This document shows, in pieces, positions 25,571 through 34,885 of a DNA stretch of 64,000 nt. This DNA comes from Vitreoscilla massiliensis (GTDB lineage Bacteria > Pseudomonadota > Gammaproteobacteria > Burkholderiales > Neisseriaceae): contig NZ_LN898217.1 of assembly GCF_001457815.1 (NCBI RefSeq), positions 186,001-250,000 on the forward strand, read 5' to 3'. The notes beneath the pieces are model-generated. The model saw nothing but the letters and a program-made list of their open reading frames with translations. It made no database searches and had not been told where the DNA came from. Position numbers and translations under genes: made by a program. Numbering within the stretch: the stretch's first letter is position 1; every line of letters begins with the position of its first letter.

Positions 25571-26131
25571 TTAAGAGGCCTTATCTTGTTTCCATAAAGC
25601 TTGCCAACCTTCTATGCCCATTTGTTCCAGCAAGGCGATGTTGCGCTCATAAATGGTCGCGGCATCGGGAAATGCTTGCATGGCTTTGTCTATGCTGGCT
25701 TCGCGGATTAAATGAAACGTTGGGTAAGGTGAACGGTTGGTGTAATTGCTGATGGCATCGGCATCGGCATCGGCAAATTGAAATTGCGGGTGAAACGGGG
25801 CAATTTGGATGATGCCGTCCAAGCCATGTTCGACCAATACTTGGTCGGTAATGTCCAAGACCTCATTGAACAATTCAAAGTCCGCAAACAAGTTAGGCTC
25901 GACCACCAAGGTGGTTTCCAAGGTGTCGGCAGGGGTGTCGCGCAGCAACAGCAATTCGCGGTCGAGCAATTCTAAAAAGTCGTCTAAATGACGGGCACGG
26001 CTGACTTCGATGCGGATCAAATCTTTGTTGTACGCCGCTTTGGCAAACGGACACAGGTTCAAGCCGATGACAGCGGCCTGTAACCAATGGCGCGTTTGGG
26101 CGCTGATGTCTTGGATGTCGGTATCAGTCAT
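25571..26131 (-). CDS. DUF1415 family protein
   Basis: The 186-residue protein contains HWLQAAVIGLNLCPFAKAA near the N-terminus and DGIIQIAPFHPQFQFA plus NRSPYPTFHLIREASIDKA, clear DUF1415 motifs. Its function is not known. The N-terminus overlaps the Lrp gene by 8 bases, suggesting coupling. A DUS (26073-26083) lies inside. Confidence 0.88.
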   Translation of the reverse strand: MTDTDIQDISAQTRHWLQAAVIGLNLCPFAKAAYNKDLIRIEVSRARHLDDFLELLDRELLLLRDTPADTLETTLVVEPNLFADFELFNEVLDITDQVLVEHGLDGIIQIAPFHPQFQFADADADAISNYTNRSPYPTFHLIREASIDKAMQAFPDAATIYERNIALLEQMGIEGWQALWKQDKAS

Positions 26132-26606
26132 TGTGCAAATGGTTCAAAGGCAAGGCGGTGGTTTTTTTCACTTCGCGCAGTACAAAGCTCGAACGCGCGT
26201 CTTGTACGCCTTCTTGATTCAATAAGACTTCTAAGACAAAGTGGGAGAAGTGTTCCATGTCGACAAAGAAGGCATGCAACATATAGTCGGTTTCACCGGT
26301 CAGGGCAAAACAGCTCAAAATTTCTTGCCAACCTTGTACCGCTTCATCGAATTTTTCACGGCCGCCACCGGCTTTGTTCAAAGTCACGCGGATAAACGCT
26401 TGCAAGCCCAACTCTATCGCTGCTGGGCTTAACAAAGCCGCATAGCGTTGTATCACGCCCGCGTCTTCCAATTGTTTTAAACGGCGCAAACATGGAGAGG
26501 GTGAAAGGGCAACGCGTTCTGACAATTCCACATTGGTTAAGCGCCCGTTTTCTTGCAACACTTGCAAGATTTTCAAATCGATTTTGTCCAATACTATATT
26601 TTGCAT
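26124..26606 (-). CDS. Lrp/AsnC family transcriptional regulator
   Basis: The 160-residue protein has an N-terminal helix-turn-helix (about 5-60, LDKIDLKILQVLQENGRLT and SPSPCLRRLKQLEDAGVI) and a C-terminal RAM/ACT-like ligand domain (70-150, with GETDYMLHAFFVDM). It would bind amino acids and regulate amino-acid genes. It diverges from the glycine cleavage leader 340 bases away, so it is a candidate regulator of gcvT, but that is inference. Confidence 0.9.
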   Translation of the reverse strand: MQNIVLDKIDLKILQVLQENGRLTNVELSERVALSPSPCLRRLKQLEDAGVIQRYAALLSPAAIELGLQAFIRVTLNKAGGGREKFDEAVQGWQEILSCFALTGETDYMLHAFFVDMEHFSHFVLEVLLNQEGVQDARSSFVLREVKKTTALPLNHLHND

Positions 26607-26944
26607 ATGAGTGGCCCCCTTTGCGCGCCATTTCTTCTTAGGTACGAGTAGACATTTATTTTATTTGATTTTGATTGTGCGAGTGTTCACAAATATCACA
26701 AATCAACGTTTCAGGAACATAATATGACAATATTTTAACCCAAAAGCCATTATTTTTTATAAAAAATTATGGAAATGCAAAATTGATGTGAAATATTGTT
26801 ATTTTTTCAGTCTGGCTCAGGCGAAATTGACAGTGGTGGCGCTTGGGTTTGCTTGTGGTCTTGATGCTAGAGCAAAAGTTTGATTTAAAATAAGTATGTT
26901 CACCACCTTGCCAAAATATCCGATTCATTCAATAATGGCGGCGT
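26607..26944. other. Intergenic region between lrp-like gene and glycine riboswitch
   Basis: AT-rich spacer of about 340 bases that should hold divergent promoters for the Lrp-type regulator and the gcvT leader. I cannot assign promoter boxes with confidence, and no gene is visible. Confidence 0.5.
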
Positions 26945-27155
26945 TTGGCAGGAGAACGACGGAAATAGATAAATTTCTGTCTACCGAAGGCGCATACACC
27001 CTTAAATCGCTCAGGTAACCGGACTGCTTAACCCTCGTCTTTGCTTATCATATTCATACCAAGACGCGGCAAATCTGGAGAGTGGCTTTTGCCCACCGAA
27101 GGGGGGAAGAATGAGTCTATCATTCGAAAATCTCAGGTATCAGGACAGATAGGGA
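26945..27155 (+). promoter_or_regulatory. Tandem glycine riboswitch
   Basis: Two consecutive aptamers show the conserved glycine-riboswitch blocks. Aptamer 1 (about 26948-27031) has GGAGAAC, CTACCGAAGGCGCA and CGCTCAGGTAACCGGACTG. Aptamer 2 (about 27070-27154) has CTGGAGAGTGG, CCCACCGAAGGGGG and TCTCAGGTATCAGGACAGA. The element sits just before gcvT, as in many bacteria, where glycine binding turns expression on. The expression platform is not obvious; no strong terminator follows aptamer 2. Confidence 0.95.
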
Positions 27156-27206
27156 ATGGCTTTTGTTACGGCAATGGCATTCTTATATTCTATGGAGTGA
27201 TGGCAA

Positions 27207-28304
27207 ATGAGTGAACCCCAAAAAACCCCGTTTTATAACGCCCATGTCGCTGCTGCAGGCAAAATGGTCGATTTCTCAGGCTGGGATTTGCCCATCCATT
27301 ATGGCTCTCAAATCAAAGAACATGAATTCGTGCGTACCGATGCCGGTATGTTCGACGTGTCACACATGGTGGTAACCGACATCTCTGGCGAAAAAGCCAA
27401 AGCATGGTTGCAATACCTGTTGGCAAACGATGTAGACAAATTGAAATTCGTTGGCAAGGCTTTGTATTCTCCGATGTTGAATGAACAAGCCGGTGTGATA
27501 GACGATTTGATCGTTTACCTCTCTAACGAAGCCGAAACGGCATACCGCATTGTGTCTAACGCGGCAACCCGCGACAAAGACTTGGCACAATTCGCCAAAA
27601 CTGCTGCTCCTTTTAATGTACAAATCAAAGAACGCCCTGAGTTGGCGATGTTGGCTGTGCAAGGCCCCAAAGCCATTGAAAAATTATTGCAAGCCAAACC
27701 AGAGTGGGCTGAGCAAGTGAATGCGTTGAAACCATTCGTGGGCGTGGACTTGGGTGGTGATTGGTTTGTGGCCAAAACAGGCTATACCGGTGAAGACGGT
27801 GTGGAAGTGATTTTGCCTGCGGCTGAAGCGGTGCCATTCTTCCAAGACTTACAGGCCGCTGGTATTCATCCTTGTGGCTTGGGTTCACGCGATACCTTGC
27901 GCATGGAAGCGGGCATGAATTTGTATGGTCACGACATGGGCGAAGAAATCAACCCATTACAGGCCGGCATGGGCTGGACTGTGGCTTGGAGCGATGAGCG
28001 TGATTTCATCGGTAAAGCCGCTTTGTTGCAAGCTAAAGAAACCGGCGTGCCTGAAAAACAAGTGGGCTTGGTGATGGAAACCCGCGGCGTGTTGCGTGAA
28101 GGCATGCAAGTGACGGTACCGGGTGTGGGCACAGGCGTGATTACCTCTGGTACGTTCTCACCGACCTTGAAATTATCGATTGCGATTGCGCGTGTGCCTA
28201 AAGCCACTACCGATACGGCCCAAGTTGACATTCGCGGCACCATGACCGATGTGCGTGTGATCAAGTTGCCTTTCGTGCGCAATGGTCAAAAACAATTTGA
28301 TTGA
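27207..28304 (+). CDS. gcvT: Glycine cleavage system T protein (aminomethyltransferase)
   Basis: The 365-residue protein starts KTPFYNAHVAAAGKMVDFSG and contains GMFDVSHM, YTGEDGVEV and GMNLYGHDM, diagnostic of GcvT. It moves the methylene group from the H-protein aminomethyl-lipoyl arm to THF, releasing ammonia. Control by the riboswitch upstream is expected. A DUS (27849-27859) sits inside the frame encoding LQAA. A hairpin with a short T tract separates it from gcvH. Confidence 0.96.
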   Translation: MSEPQKTPFYNAHVAAAGKMVDFSGWDLPIHYGSQIKEHEFVRTDAGMFDVSHMVVTDISGEKAKAWLQYLLANDVDKLKFVGKALYSPMLNEQAGVIDDLIVYLSNEAETAYRIVSNAATRDKDLAQFAKTAAPFNVQIKERPELAMLAVQGPKAIEKLLQAKPEWAEQVNALKPFVGVDLGGDWFVAKTGYTGEDGVEVILPAAEAVPFFQDLQAAGIHPCGLGSRDTLRMEAGMNLYGHDMGEEINPLQAGMGWTVAWSDERDFIGKAALLQAKETGVPEKQVGLVMETRGVLREGMQVTVPGVGTGVITSGTFSPTLKLSIAIARVPKATTDTAQVDIRGTMTDVRVIKLPFVRNGQKQFD

Positions 28305-28313
28305 TTAGTGTGT

Positions 28314-28344
28314 AGGCGTCTTGGTGTGACAAGACGCCTTTTGT
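28314..28344 (+). terminator. Hairpin between gcvT and gcvH
   Basis: AGGCGTCTTG and CAAGACGCCT pair around a 6-base loop, followed by TTTTG. It may attenuate rather than fully stop transcription into gcvH. Confidence 0.65.
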
Positions 28345-28378
28345 ATGTAGATGAAATCTAAATGTGGAGTTTAACCTC

Positions 28379-28762
28379 ATGAGCAATGTTCCAGCAGAAT
28401 TAAAATATGTCGCCAGCCACGAGTGGTTGCGTCTTGAAGCCGATGGTTCTGTAACCGTAGGCATTACCGATCACGCCCAAGAATTGTTGGGTGACATCGT
28501 ATTCGTTGAATTGCCAGAAGTGGGCGCGAGCTTGGCTGCTGATGAGCAAGCCGGTGTGGTTGAATCTGTGAAAGCAGCTTCTGACATTTACGCGCCGATT
28601 GCTGGTGAAGTTTTGGAAGTGAACCAAGAATTGGTAGACGCGCCTGAAACAGCCAACAGCGACCCTTACGGTGCTGCTTGGTTCTTCCGCATTCAACCTG
28701 CCAATGTGGCTGATTTGGATGCCTTGTTGGATGCAGCGGCATACGAAGCTGAAATCAACTAA
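28379..28762 (+). CDS. gcvH: Glycine cleavage system H protein
   Basis: The 127-residue protein has the N-terminal LKYVASHEWLRLEADG and the lipoylation site ESVKAASD (Lys65). It shuttles the aminomethyl group between GcvP and GcvT. GGAG lies before ATG 28379; a start at 28364 is possible but lacks a site. Confidence 0.96.
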   Translation: MSNVPAELKYVASHEWLRLEADGSVTVGITDHAQELLGDIVFVELPEVGASLAADEQAGVVESVKAASDIYAPIAGEVLEVNQELVDAPETANSDPYGAAWFFRIQPANVADLDALLDAAAYEAEIN

Positions 28763-28782
28763 GTCGTAATCGCATGACCATG

Positions 28783-28825
28783 AAGTAGCAAGTGTTGCAC
28801 TGATGCAGTGAAGTACTTGCTACTT
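28783..28825. terminator. Long imperfect hairpin after gcvH
   Basis: AAGTAGCAAGT pairs with ACTTGCTACTT, and an inner CACTG/CAGTG stem extends it. There is no strong T run, so it could be an RNA stabiliser or a weak terminator. Confidence 0.5.
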
Positions 28826-28907
28826 ATGCTGAAAAAACACCCACTTACTCAGATTTCCTGCATGATGGGTTTACCTAAGTCGGTAAATCAAACAGGGGAG
28901 TGATGAG

Positions 28908-29372
28908 ATGGCTTTACAAGAACCAAGTCGTGCTTTTGTGGGTGCTTCGTGGACAGCGTTGGCTGTCGGCACCATTACCTATTTGGTGGGTTTGTGGAAT
29001 GCACAAATGGCCTTGAGTGAAAAAGGCTATTACTTAGTATTGCTCTTATTTGGTTTGTTTGCGGCCGTTTCCTTGCAAAAAGCAGTGCGCGATCGCTTAG
29101 AACAAATACCGGTAACCGAAATTTATTTGGGTATTTGTTGGTTTGGTTTGATCAGTTCTATCGTGTTATTGGCTGTGGGTTTGTGGAATGCCACCATGGC
29201 AGGCACGGAAAAAGGGTTTTACGGCATGAGTTATTTGCTCAGCCTGTTTGCTGCGGTGGCGGTGCAAAAAAATGTCCGCGACACCTTGCAATTTCGCCGT
29301 GAAAATGGCGATGATGCGGCAACTCATTCGGGATCGTTTTTACAACGACGGTTCGGCAAAGATGAGGAATAA
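28908..29372 (+). CDS. YiaA/YiaB family inner membrane protein
   Basis: The 154-residue protein consists of two similar halves, each with two TM helices and the motif VGLWNAxMAxxEKGxY (residues ~27 and ~90), as in YiaA/YiaB proteins. Its function is unknown; some relatives respond to stress. GGGGAG precedes the start. It lies between gcvH and tag and is closed by a terminator that also contains a false start for the next gene. Confidence 0.88.
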   Translation: MALQEPSRAFVGASWTALAVGTITYLVGLWNAQMALSEKGYYLVLLLFGLFAAVSLQKAVRDRLEQIPVTEIYLGICWFGLISSIVLLAVGLWNATMAGTEKGFYGMSYLLSLFAAVAVQKNVRDTLQFRRENGDDAATHSGSFLQRRFGKDEE

Positions 29373-29408
29373 CCCAAGAACCGTTCACTGAACCAATCCC
29401 AGTTTCCT

Positions 29409-29446
29409 ACCGGTGACAGCATGGCTGTGACCGGTTTATTTTTTTT
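29409..29446 (+). terminator. Rho-independent terminator
   Basis: ACCGGTGACAGC and GCTGTGACCGGT pair, followed by TTTATTTTTTTT. An ATG in the loop (29421) opens the tag frame but is within the terminator, so it is not the real start. Confidence 0.85.
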
Positions 29447-29465
29447 GATGGTTAATTCAATTGCA

Positions 29466-30038
29466 ATGACTTATTGCCAATTTGCAGCGACCTTGGCCGC
29501 TGACAGTACCGACCCGAATAAGCACTACCACGACCATGTGTATGGCTTTGCGGTAGCGGCAGACAATGAATTGTTTGCCCGCTTGGTATTGGAAATCAAC
29601 CAAGCGGGGTTGAGCTGGACCACCATACTTAAAAAATGGCAAGGCTTTTACCAAGCTTATGCCGATTTTGACATCGCCACCGTGGCCGCGTTTGATGAAA
29701 CCGATGTGGCACGTTTGTTGGCAGATGCGAGCATCATTCGCAATCGTTTAAAAGTACAGGCCGCTATATACAATGCGCAGCAGATTTTGGTGTTGCAGCA
29801 AGAGTACGGTTCTTTTAAAGCTTGGCTAGACCAACATCACCCATTGGACAAAGACGCTTGGGTGAAGCTGTTTAAACAACAATTCAAATTCGTCGGTGGT
29901 GAAATCGTCAACGAATTTTTAATGAGCACAGGTTATTTGGCGGGTGCACATGATGAAGACTGTCCAGTATTGGTACGTGTGCTGGCAAGCAAGCCTTTAT
30001 TTGCACACACTGATGGACAGGATGATTCAGCATGTTAG
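29466..30038 (+). CDS. tag: DNA-3-methyladenine glycosylase I
   Basis: The 190-residue protein resembles Tag: Cys4 and a conserved His (HYHDHVYG) plus His and Cys in AGAHDEDC make the expected zinc site, and LEINQAGLSWTTILKK contains the substrate-binding Glu and the family motif. It removes 3-methyladenine from alkylated DNA. The usual Tag N-terminus (Cys-Trp-x) is somewhat changed. The start is placed at 29466; 29451 is an alternative. Its stop overlaps the LysE start. Confidence 0.85.
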   Translation: MTYCQFAATLAADSTDPNKHYHDHVYGFAVAADNELFARLVLEINQAGLSWTTILKKWQGFYQAYADFDIATVAAFDETDVARLLADASIIRNRLKVQAAIYNAQQILVLQQEYGSFKAWLDQHHPLDKDAWVKLFKQQFKFVGGEIVNEFLMSTGYLAGAHDEDCPVLVRVLASKPLFAHTDGQDDSAC

Positions 30039-30673
30039 GCATAGAAAACTATTTGGGTTTTATCGTGGCGGCCTTGGTGCTGAACATCACCCCCGGTTCG
30101 GACACGATATACATTTTGAGCCGCACCTTGGCACAAGGCAAACGTGCTGGCATCGCCTCGGTACTGGGCATTTCCAGCGGGGTGTTGATTTGGGGCTTAT
30201 TGGTTTCTTTTGGTTTGGCGTCGTTATTGAAAACCATGCCTTCGTTGATGTTGGCAGTGAAATTATTGGGCGCGGCATACATTGTGTGGATAGCGGTACA
30301 GATGTGGCGTCACAGTGATTTGGATGCGGCAGCGTTACAGGCCGATGTGCATCACCTCAGTGTGCGTAAGGTTTACCAGCAAGGCATCATCACCAATTTA
30401 TTGAATCCCAAAGTGGGCTTGTTCTTTTTGGCGTTTTTGCCGCAATTCATCAGCAGCGGCACGGCATCACCGTTGCCATTTTTAGTGTTGACGGCCACGT
30501 TCATCATGACTGGAACCATTTGGTGTTTGCTGTTGGTCGGTTTGGCCAGTTTGATCAGCAAACATTTGCAACATCAGCCGCGGATGGCGACTTATATCAG
30601 CCGTGGCAGCAGTGTGATATTGGGGGCGATGGGCATACACATCGGCCTGAGCAGTTTGAAAGAGGTGTTATGA
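30032..30673 (+). CDS. LysE/RhtB family amino-acid exporter
   Basis: The 213-residue membrane protein has six predicted TM helices and the LysE signature LNITPGSDTIYILSRTLAQG near the N-terminus plus NLLNPKVGLFFLAFLPQF. The exported amino acid cannot be read from sequence. It overlaps tag by 7 bases and the MFS gene by 4 (ATGA), so all three are coupled and may be transcribed with gcvP. Confidence 0.9.
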   Translation: MLGIENYLGFIVAALVLNITPGSDTIYILSRTLAQGKRAGIASVLGISSGVLIWGLLVSFGLASLLKTMPSLMLAVKLLGAAYIVWIAVQMWRHSDLDAAALQADVHHLSVRKVYQQGIITNLLNPKVGLFFLAFLPQFISSGTASPLPFLVLTATFIMTGTIWCLLLVGLASLISKHLQHQPRMATYISRGSSVILGAMGIHIGLSSLKEVL

Positions 30674-31854
30674 CCGAGGTGCAAACTGCCGAACGCATCA
30701 ACATCGGTTTGGCTTTGTCGGTCTTTGTCATCGGCGTGTTTGCGTTTTTGGAAGTGTATGCCATCCAAGCCATCTTGCCGAATTTGATGCACGATTTTCA
30801 AGCAACACCGGCGCAAATTGGTTTTACGGTAGGGGCAACGGTATTGGCGGTGGCAATCATGTCGCCGTTTATGGGCATGTTGTCCGACGCCATAGGGCGC
30901 AAAAGTGTGATAGTGGCCTCGCTGTTGTTTTTGGCCTTTCCGACGGCAATGTTGGGCTTTTCCGACAGCTTGAGCCAAATGAATGTGTGGCGGTTTTTAC
31001 AAGGTTTGGCCGTACCGGGCATCACCGTGGTGTTGATTGCTTACATCGGTGAAGAATTCTCCGGCAAAGCCATGACGCGTTTGATGACGCTGTATGTGTC
31101 AGGTACGGTATTGGGAGGCTTTTCAGGCCGCTTTATCTTGGGCCATTTAACCGAATACATGTCGTGGCAACACGCGTTTTGGGTGATGGCAGCGATGATG
31201 TTGGCCGGTGTGGTGATGGCGGCGACGCAATTGCCTGCCTCGAAAAATTTTGTGGCCAATGCGCATTTGAAGCCAGCACTGCAAGGCTTGTGGTCGCATT
31301 TGCACAATCGCTATGTGCTCAGTGCGATGTTATTGGGCTCGTGTGTGTTGTTTTCCTTGGTGGGGTGTTTCACCTTCATCAATTTGCATTTGGCTGCCGA
31401 GCCGTATCGCTTGGGCAGTGCGGACTTGGCCAATATTTACATGGTGTATTTGATAGGCATGGTGATTACGCCGCTGTCGACGCAAATCATCAGCCGTTTT
31501 GGTGCCAAGAAAACCGTGTTGATGGCGGTAAGCGTGTCCATGCTTGGGGTGGTGGGTACCTTGGCGACGCCTTTGTGGGGCATCGTCTTGGCCTTAGCGA
31601 TTATGAGCACAGGGGTGTTCATTACCCAAGCGGCGACCATCAGTTACATTGCCAAGAACGTCACCCAAAACCGTTCTTTGGCATCGGGTTTGTATTACAT
31701 GGGTTATTACACTGGCGGCACCATCGGTGCCACGGTGTGTGGTTTGGCTTATGCGCGCGGGGTTTGGAGCATGACGGTTGTGACCTTGCTCGCGGTACAG
31801 GTGTTTGCTTTATTGGTGGCGTCTTACATTATGGTGGCTCGTAAGGCGTCCTGA
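30670..31854 (+). CDS. MFS transporter, YnfM-like
   Basis: The 394-residue protein has about 12 hydrophobic segments and the MFS loop motif SDAIGRKSVIVAS (about 80-92) with FLQGLAVPGITVVLIAYIGEE, as in YnfM-type and arabinose-efflux-like permeases. The substrate is unknown. The ATG overlaps the LysE stop (ATGA). Longer in-frame starts reach back into lysE and are not needed. gcvP starts 34 bases after its stop. Confidence 0.88.
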   Translation: MTEVQTAERINIGLALSVFVIGVFAFLEVYAIQAILPNLMHDFQATPAQIGFTVGATVLAVAIMSPFMGMLSDAIGRKSVIVASLLFLAFPTAMLGFSDSLSQMNVWRFLQGLAVPGITVVLIAYIGEEFSGKAMTRLMTLYVSGTVLGGFSGRFILGHLTEYMSWQHAFWVMAAMMLAGVVMAATQLPASKNFVANAHLKPALQGLWSHLHNRYVLSAMLLGSCVLFSLVGCFTFINLHLAAEPYRLGSADLANIYMVYLIGMVITPLSTQIISRFGAKKTVLMAVSVSMLGVVGTLATPLWGIVLALAIMSTGVFITQAATISYIAKNVTQNRSLASGLYYMGYYTGGTIGATVCGLAYARGVWSMTVVTLLAVQVFALLVASYIMVARKAS

Positions 31855-31888
31855 AAAAACGATGGTTTTTGTAACGAAGGATTCAGTT

Positions 31889-34741
31889 ATGAATTTTAAT
31901 GATTTGTTCCACGCCGATGAGTTTGTCGGTCGCCATATCGGCTTGAATGCTGACACGGCGCAGGAAATGTTGGCAGTGGTTGGTGCGACCAGCATCGACG
32001 ACTTTTTACATCAAACAGTGCCCGATTCTGTGCGCATGCCAGGTGAATTGAATTTGCCTGACAGCATCACCGAAACCGATGCCTTGAAACAGTTGCGCGG
32101 CTTGGCCGACCACATCACTGTGAACCGCAGCTACATCGGTTTGGGCTATTACCCAACCCGCTTGCCTTACGTGATTCAACGCAATGTGTTGGAAAACCCA
32201 GGTTGGTACACCGCTTACACCCCTTACCAAGCTGAAATCGCCCAAGGCCGTTTGGAAGCCTTGTTGAACTTCCAACAAGTGTGCATAGACTTGTCTGGTT
32301 TGGAATTGGCTGGCGCGTCTTTGCTCGACGAAGCCACTGCTGCTGCTGAAGCCATGGCTTTGGCCAAACGCATGAGCAAAGTGAAATCAGACCGCTATTT
32401 TGTGGATGCACGCGTGTACCCACAAACCTTGGACGTGATGCAAACCCGCGCCAAATACTTCGGTTTTGAATTGGTGGTCGGCGACTTGGCGCAAGCACAA
32501 GAAGGCGAATACTTCGGTGCTTTGTTGCAATACGTGGGCAAAGACGGTGACGTGGTTGATTTGACCGACGTGATTGCCGGCCTGAAAGCCAAAGGCGCCA
32601 ACGTGGCTGTCGCCGCTGACGTGATGAGCTTGGTATTGTTGAAATCTCCTGCCGACATGGGCGCGGATGTGGCTTTGGGCAACACCCAACGCTTCGGTGT
32701 GCCTATGGGCTTTGGTGGCCCACACGCGGCTTACTTTGCCTTTACCGATGCAGCCAAGCGCTCGGCTCCAGGCCGCATCATTGGTGTGTCTGTTGACGCC
32801 GGTGGCAAACGTGCTTTGCGCATGGCTTTGCAAACACGCGAACAACACATCCGCCGCGAAAAAGCCAACTCCAATATCTGTACTTCACAAGTATTGTTGG
32901 CCAACTTGGCTGGTATGTACGCGGTTTACCACGGTCCAGAAGGCGTGAAACGCATTGCTACGCGCATCCATGCCATCGCTACAGCTTTTGCCGATGCCAT
33001 CCGCGCGACAAGCGGCCTGAAAGTGGTACACGACCAATTCTTCGACACTGTTTTGGTTGAAGCAGGCGTACAAGCCCACGACATCAATACCAAATTGCTC
33101 AACAAAGGCATTAACGTGCGCCAAGTGGGCGAAACCGCTTTGGCCGTTGCCTTCCACGAATTGTCTAGCGCCAAAGACTTCGCTGATTTGACCGAAGCCT
33201 TCACAGGCAAAGCTGCCAGCTTGCCTAGCGAAGCCAAAGTATCGTTGCCAGACGCGTTGTTGCGTAAAGATGCCATTTTGTCGCACCCTGTTTTCAATAG
33301 CTACCACACCGAACACGAGATGTTGCGTTATTTGAAAAAATTGGAAGACAAAGACTTGGCGATGAACCGCAGCATGATTTCATTGGGCAGCTGCACGATG
33401 AAATTGAACGCCACTGCGGAAATGATTCCTATCACTTGGCGCGAATTCAGCCAAGTGCACCCATTTGCGCCACGCGACCAAGTGGGCGGCTATTTGCAAA
33501 TGATTGCCAGCTTGCAAGACTATTTGAAAGCGATTACCGCATTCGACGAAATCTCCATGCAACCTAACTCAGGTGCGCAAGGTGAGTACGCCGGTATGGT
33601 GGCGATTCGCCGTTACCAAGAGTCACAAGGCCAAGCACACCGCGACATCTGCTTGATTCCTCGCTCGGCTCACGGTACCAACCCAGCCACTGCCAATATG
33701 GCCGGCCTGAAAGTGGTCGTGGTTGAAACCGATGAACACGGCAACGTCGACATGGCCGACTTGAAAGCCCAAGCTGAAAAACACCAAGACAATTTGTCGG
33801 CATTGATGATTACCTATCCTTCAACCCACGGTGTGTTTGAAGAAGGCATACGCGAAATCTGCGACATCATCCATGCCAACGGTGGTCAAGTGTACATGGA
33901 CGGCGCCAACTTGAATGCGCAAGTGGGCTTGATGCAGCCAGCTGAAGTGGGCGCAGACGTGTTGCACATGAACTTGCACAAAACCTTCTGTATCCCTCAC
34001 GGCGGTGGCGGCCCAGGCATGGGTCCGATTGGCTTGAAAGCACACTTGGCGCCATTCATGGCCAACCACGTTGTGTCTGCTGTGCCACACGCACAAGCAG
34101 GTCAAGGCGCTGTGTCTGCCGCTCCGTTCGGTTCAGCCAGCATTTTGCCGATCACATGGATGTACATCACCATGATGGGCAAAGACATCAAGAAAGCCAC
34201 CGAAGCGGCTTTGTTGAGCGCCAACTACTTGGCAAGCAAATTGGGCGAAGACTACCCAATTTTGTACAGCGGCAAAAACGGCCGTGTGGCGCACGAATGC
34301 ATCGTGGACTTGCGTCCATTGAAAGCAGACAGCGGCATCACCGAAGTCGACATTGCCAAACGCTTGATGGACTACGGTTTCCACGCGCCTACCATGTCAT
34401 TCCCAGTGGCCGGCACCTTGATGATTGAGCCAACCGAATCGGAAAGCAAAGCCGAATTGGATCGCTTCATCGCTGCGATGAAACAAATCAAGCAAGAAGC
34501 ATTGAAAGTGCAAAACGGTGTATGGCCTAAGGACGACAATCCTTTGTGCAACGCGCCACACACCAACTTCAATGTCACCGACGGCGAATGGACCCATCCA
34601 TACAGCCGCGAAGAAGCCGTATACCCATTGGATTACGTGCGCGAACACAAATTCTGGCCTACCGTAAACCGCATCGACGATGTGTACGGCGACCGCAATT
34701 TGATTTGCTCATGCCCTCCTATGGAAGCATATGAAGACTAA
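31889..34741 (+). CDS. gcvP: Glycine dehydrogenase (decarboxylating), P protein
   Basis: The 950-residue fused-type P protein shows the N-terminal FVGRHIGLNADTAQEML, two homologous halves and the PLP-lysine motif NLHKTFCIPHGGGGPG with Lys698. It decarboxylates glycine and loads the aminomethyl group on GcvH. GAAGGA precedes ATG 31889. Unusually it is not directly behind gcvT-gcvH: four other genes intervene, and whether the riboswitch affects it is unclear. A DUS hairpin follows. Confidence 0.97.
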   Translation: MNFNDLFHADEFVGRHIGLNADTAQEMLAVVGATSIDDFLHQTVPDSVRMPGELNLPDSITETDALKQLRGLADHITVNRSYIGLGYYPTRLPYVIQRNVLENPGWYTAYTPYQAEIAQGRLEALLNFQQVCIDLSGLELAGASLLDEATAAAEAMALAKRMSKVKSDRYFVDARVYPQTLDVMQTRAKYFGFELVVGDLAQAQEGEYFGALLQYVGKDGDVVDLTDVIAGLKAKGANVAVAADVMSLVLLKSPADMGADVALGNTQRFGVPMGFGGPHAAYFAFTDAAKRSAPGRIIGVSVDAGGKRALRMALQTREQHIRREKANSNICTSQVLLANLAGMYAVYHGPEGVKRIATRIHAIATAFADAIRATSGLKVVHDQFFDTVLVEAGVQAHDINTKLLNKGINVRQVGETALAVAFHELSSAKDFADLTEAFTGKAASLPSEAKVSLPDALLRKDAILSHPVFNSYHTEHEMLRYLKKLEDKDLAMNRSMISLGSCTMKLNATAEMIPITWREFSQVHPFAPRDQVGGYLQMIASLQDYLKAITAFDEISMQPNSGAQGEYAGMVAIRRYQESQGQAHRDICLIPRSAHGTNPATANMAGLKVVVVETDEHGNVDMADLKAQAEKHQDNLSALMITYPSTHGVFEEGIREICDIIHANGGQVYMDGANLNAQVGLMQPAEVGADVLHMNLHKTFCIPHGGGGPGMGPIGLKAHLAPFMANHVVSAVPHAQAGQGAVSAAPFGSASILPITWMYITMMGKDIKKATEAALLSANYLASKLGEDYPILYSGKNGRVAHECIVDLRPLKADSGITEVDIAKRLMDYGFHAPTMSFPVAGTLMIEPTESESKAELDRFIAAMKQIKQEALKVQNGVWPKDDNPLCNAPHTNFNVTDGEWTHPYSREEAVYPLDYVREHKFWPTVNRIDDVYGDRNLICSCPPMEAYED

Positions 34742-34766
34742 GTTTTAAGATGTGTGTGTAGTAAGC

Positions 34767-34800
34767 AAGCGGCCTGTAAGCAATTACAGGCCGCTTTTTT
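34767..34800 (+). terminator. DUS inverted-pair terminator after gcvP
   Basis: AAGCGGCCTGTAA and its complement around a 4-base loop, then TTTTTT. Confidence 0.85.
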
Positions 34801-34885
34801 GCAGTGATTTAGTGATTTTATATACTACAATGAAAAAATTGATTTTTAATTGAATGCTAATTGAGTGAATTAGTTAACAGGGGGA

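Noticed and set aside
30520..30669. Longer start for the MFS gene
   Set aside because: It would run through the LysE gene in another frame; ATG 30670 overlaps its stop in the usual coupled fashion.
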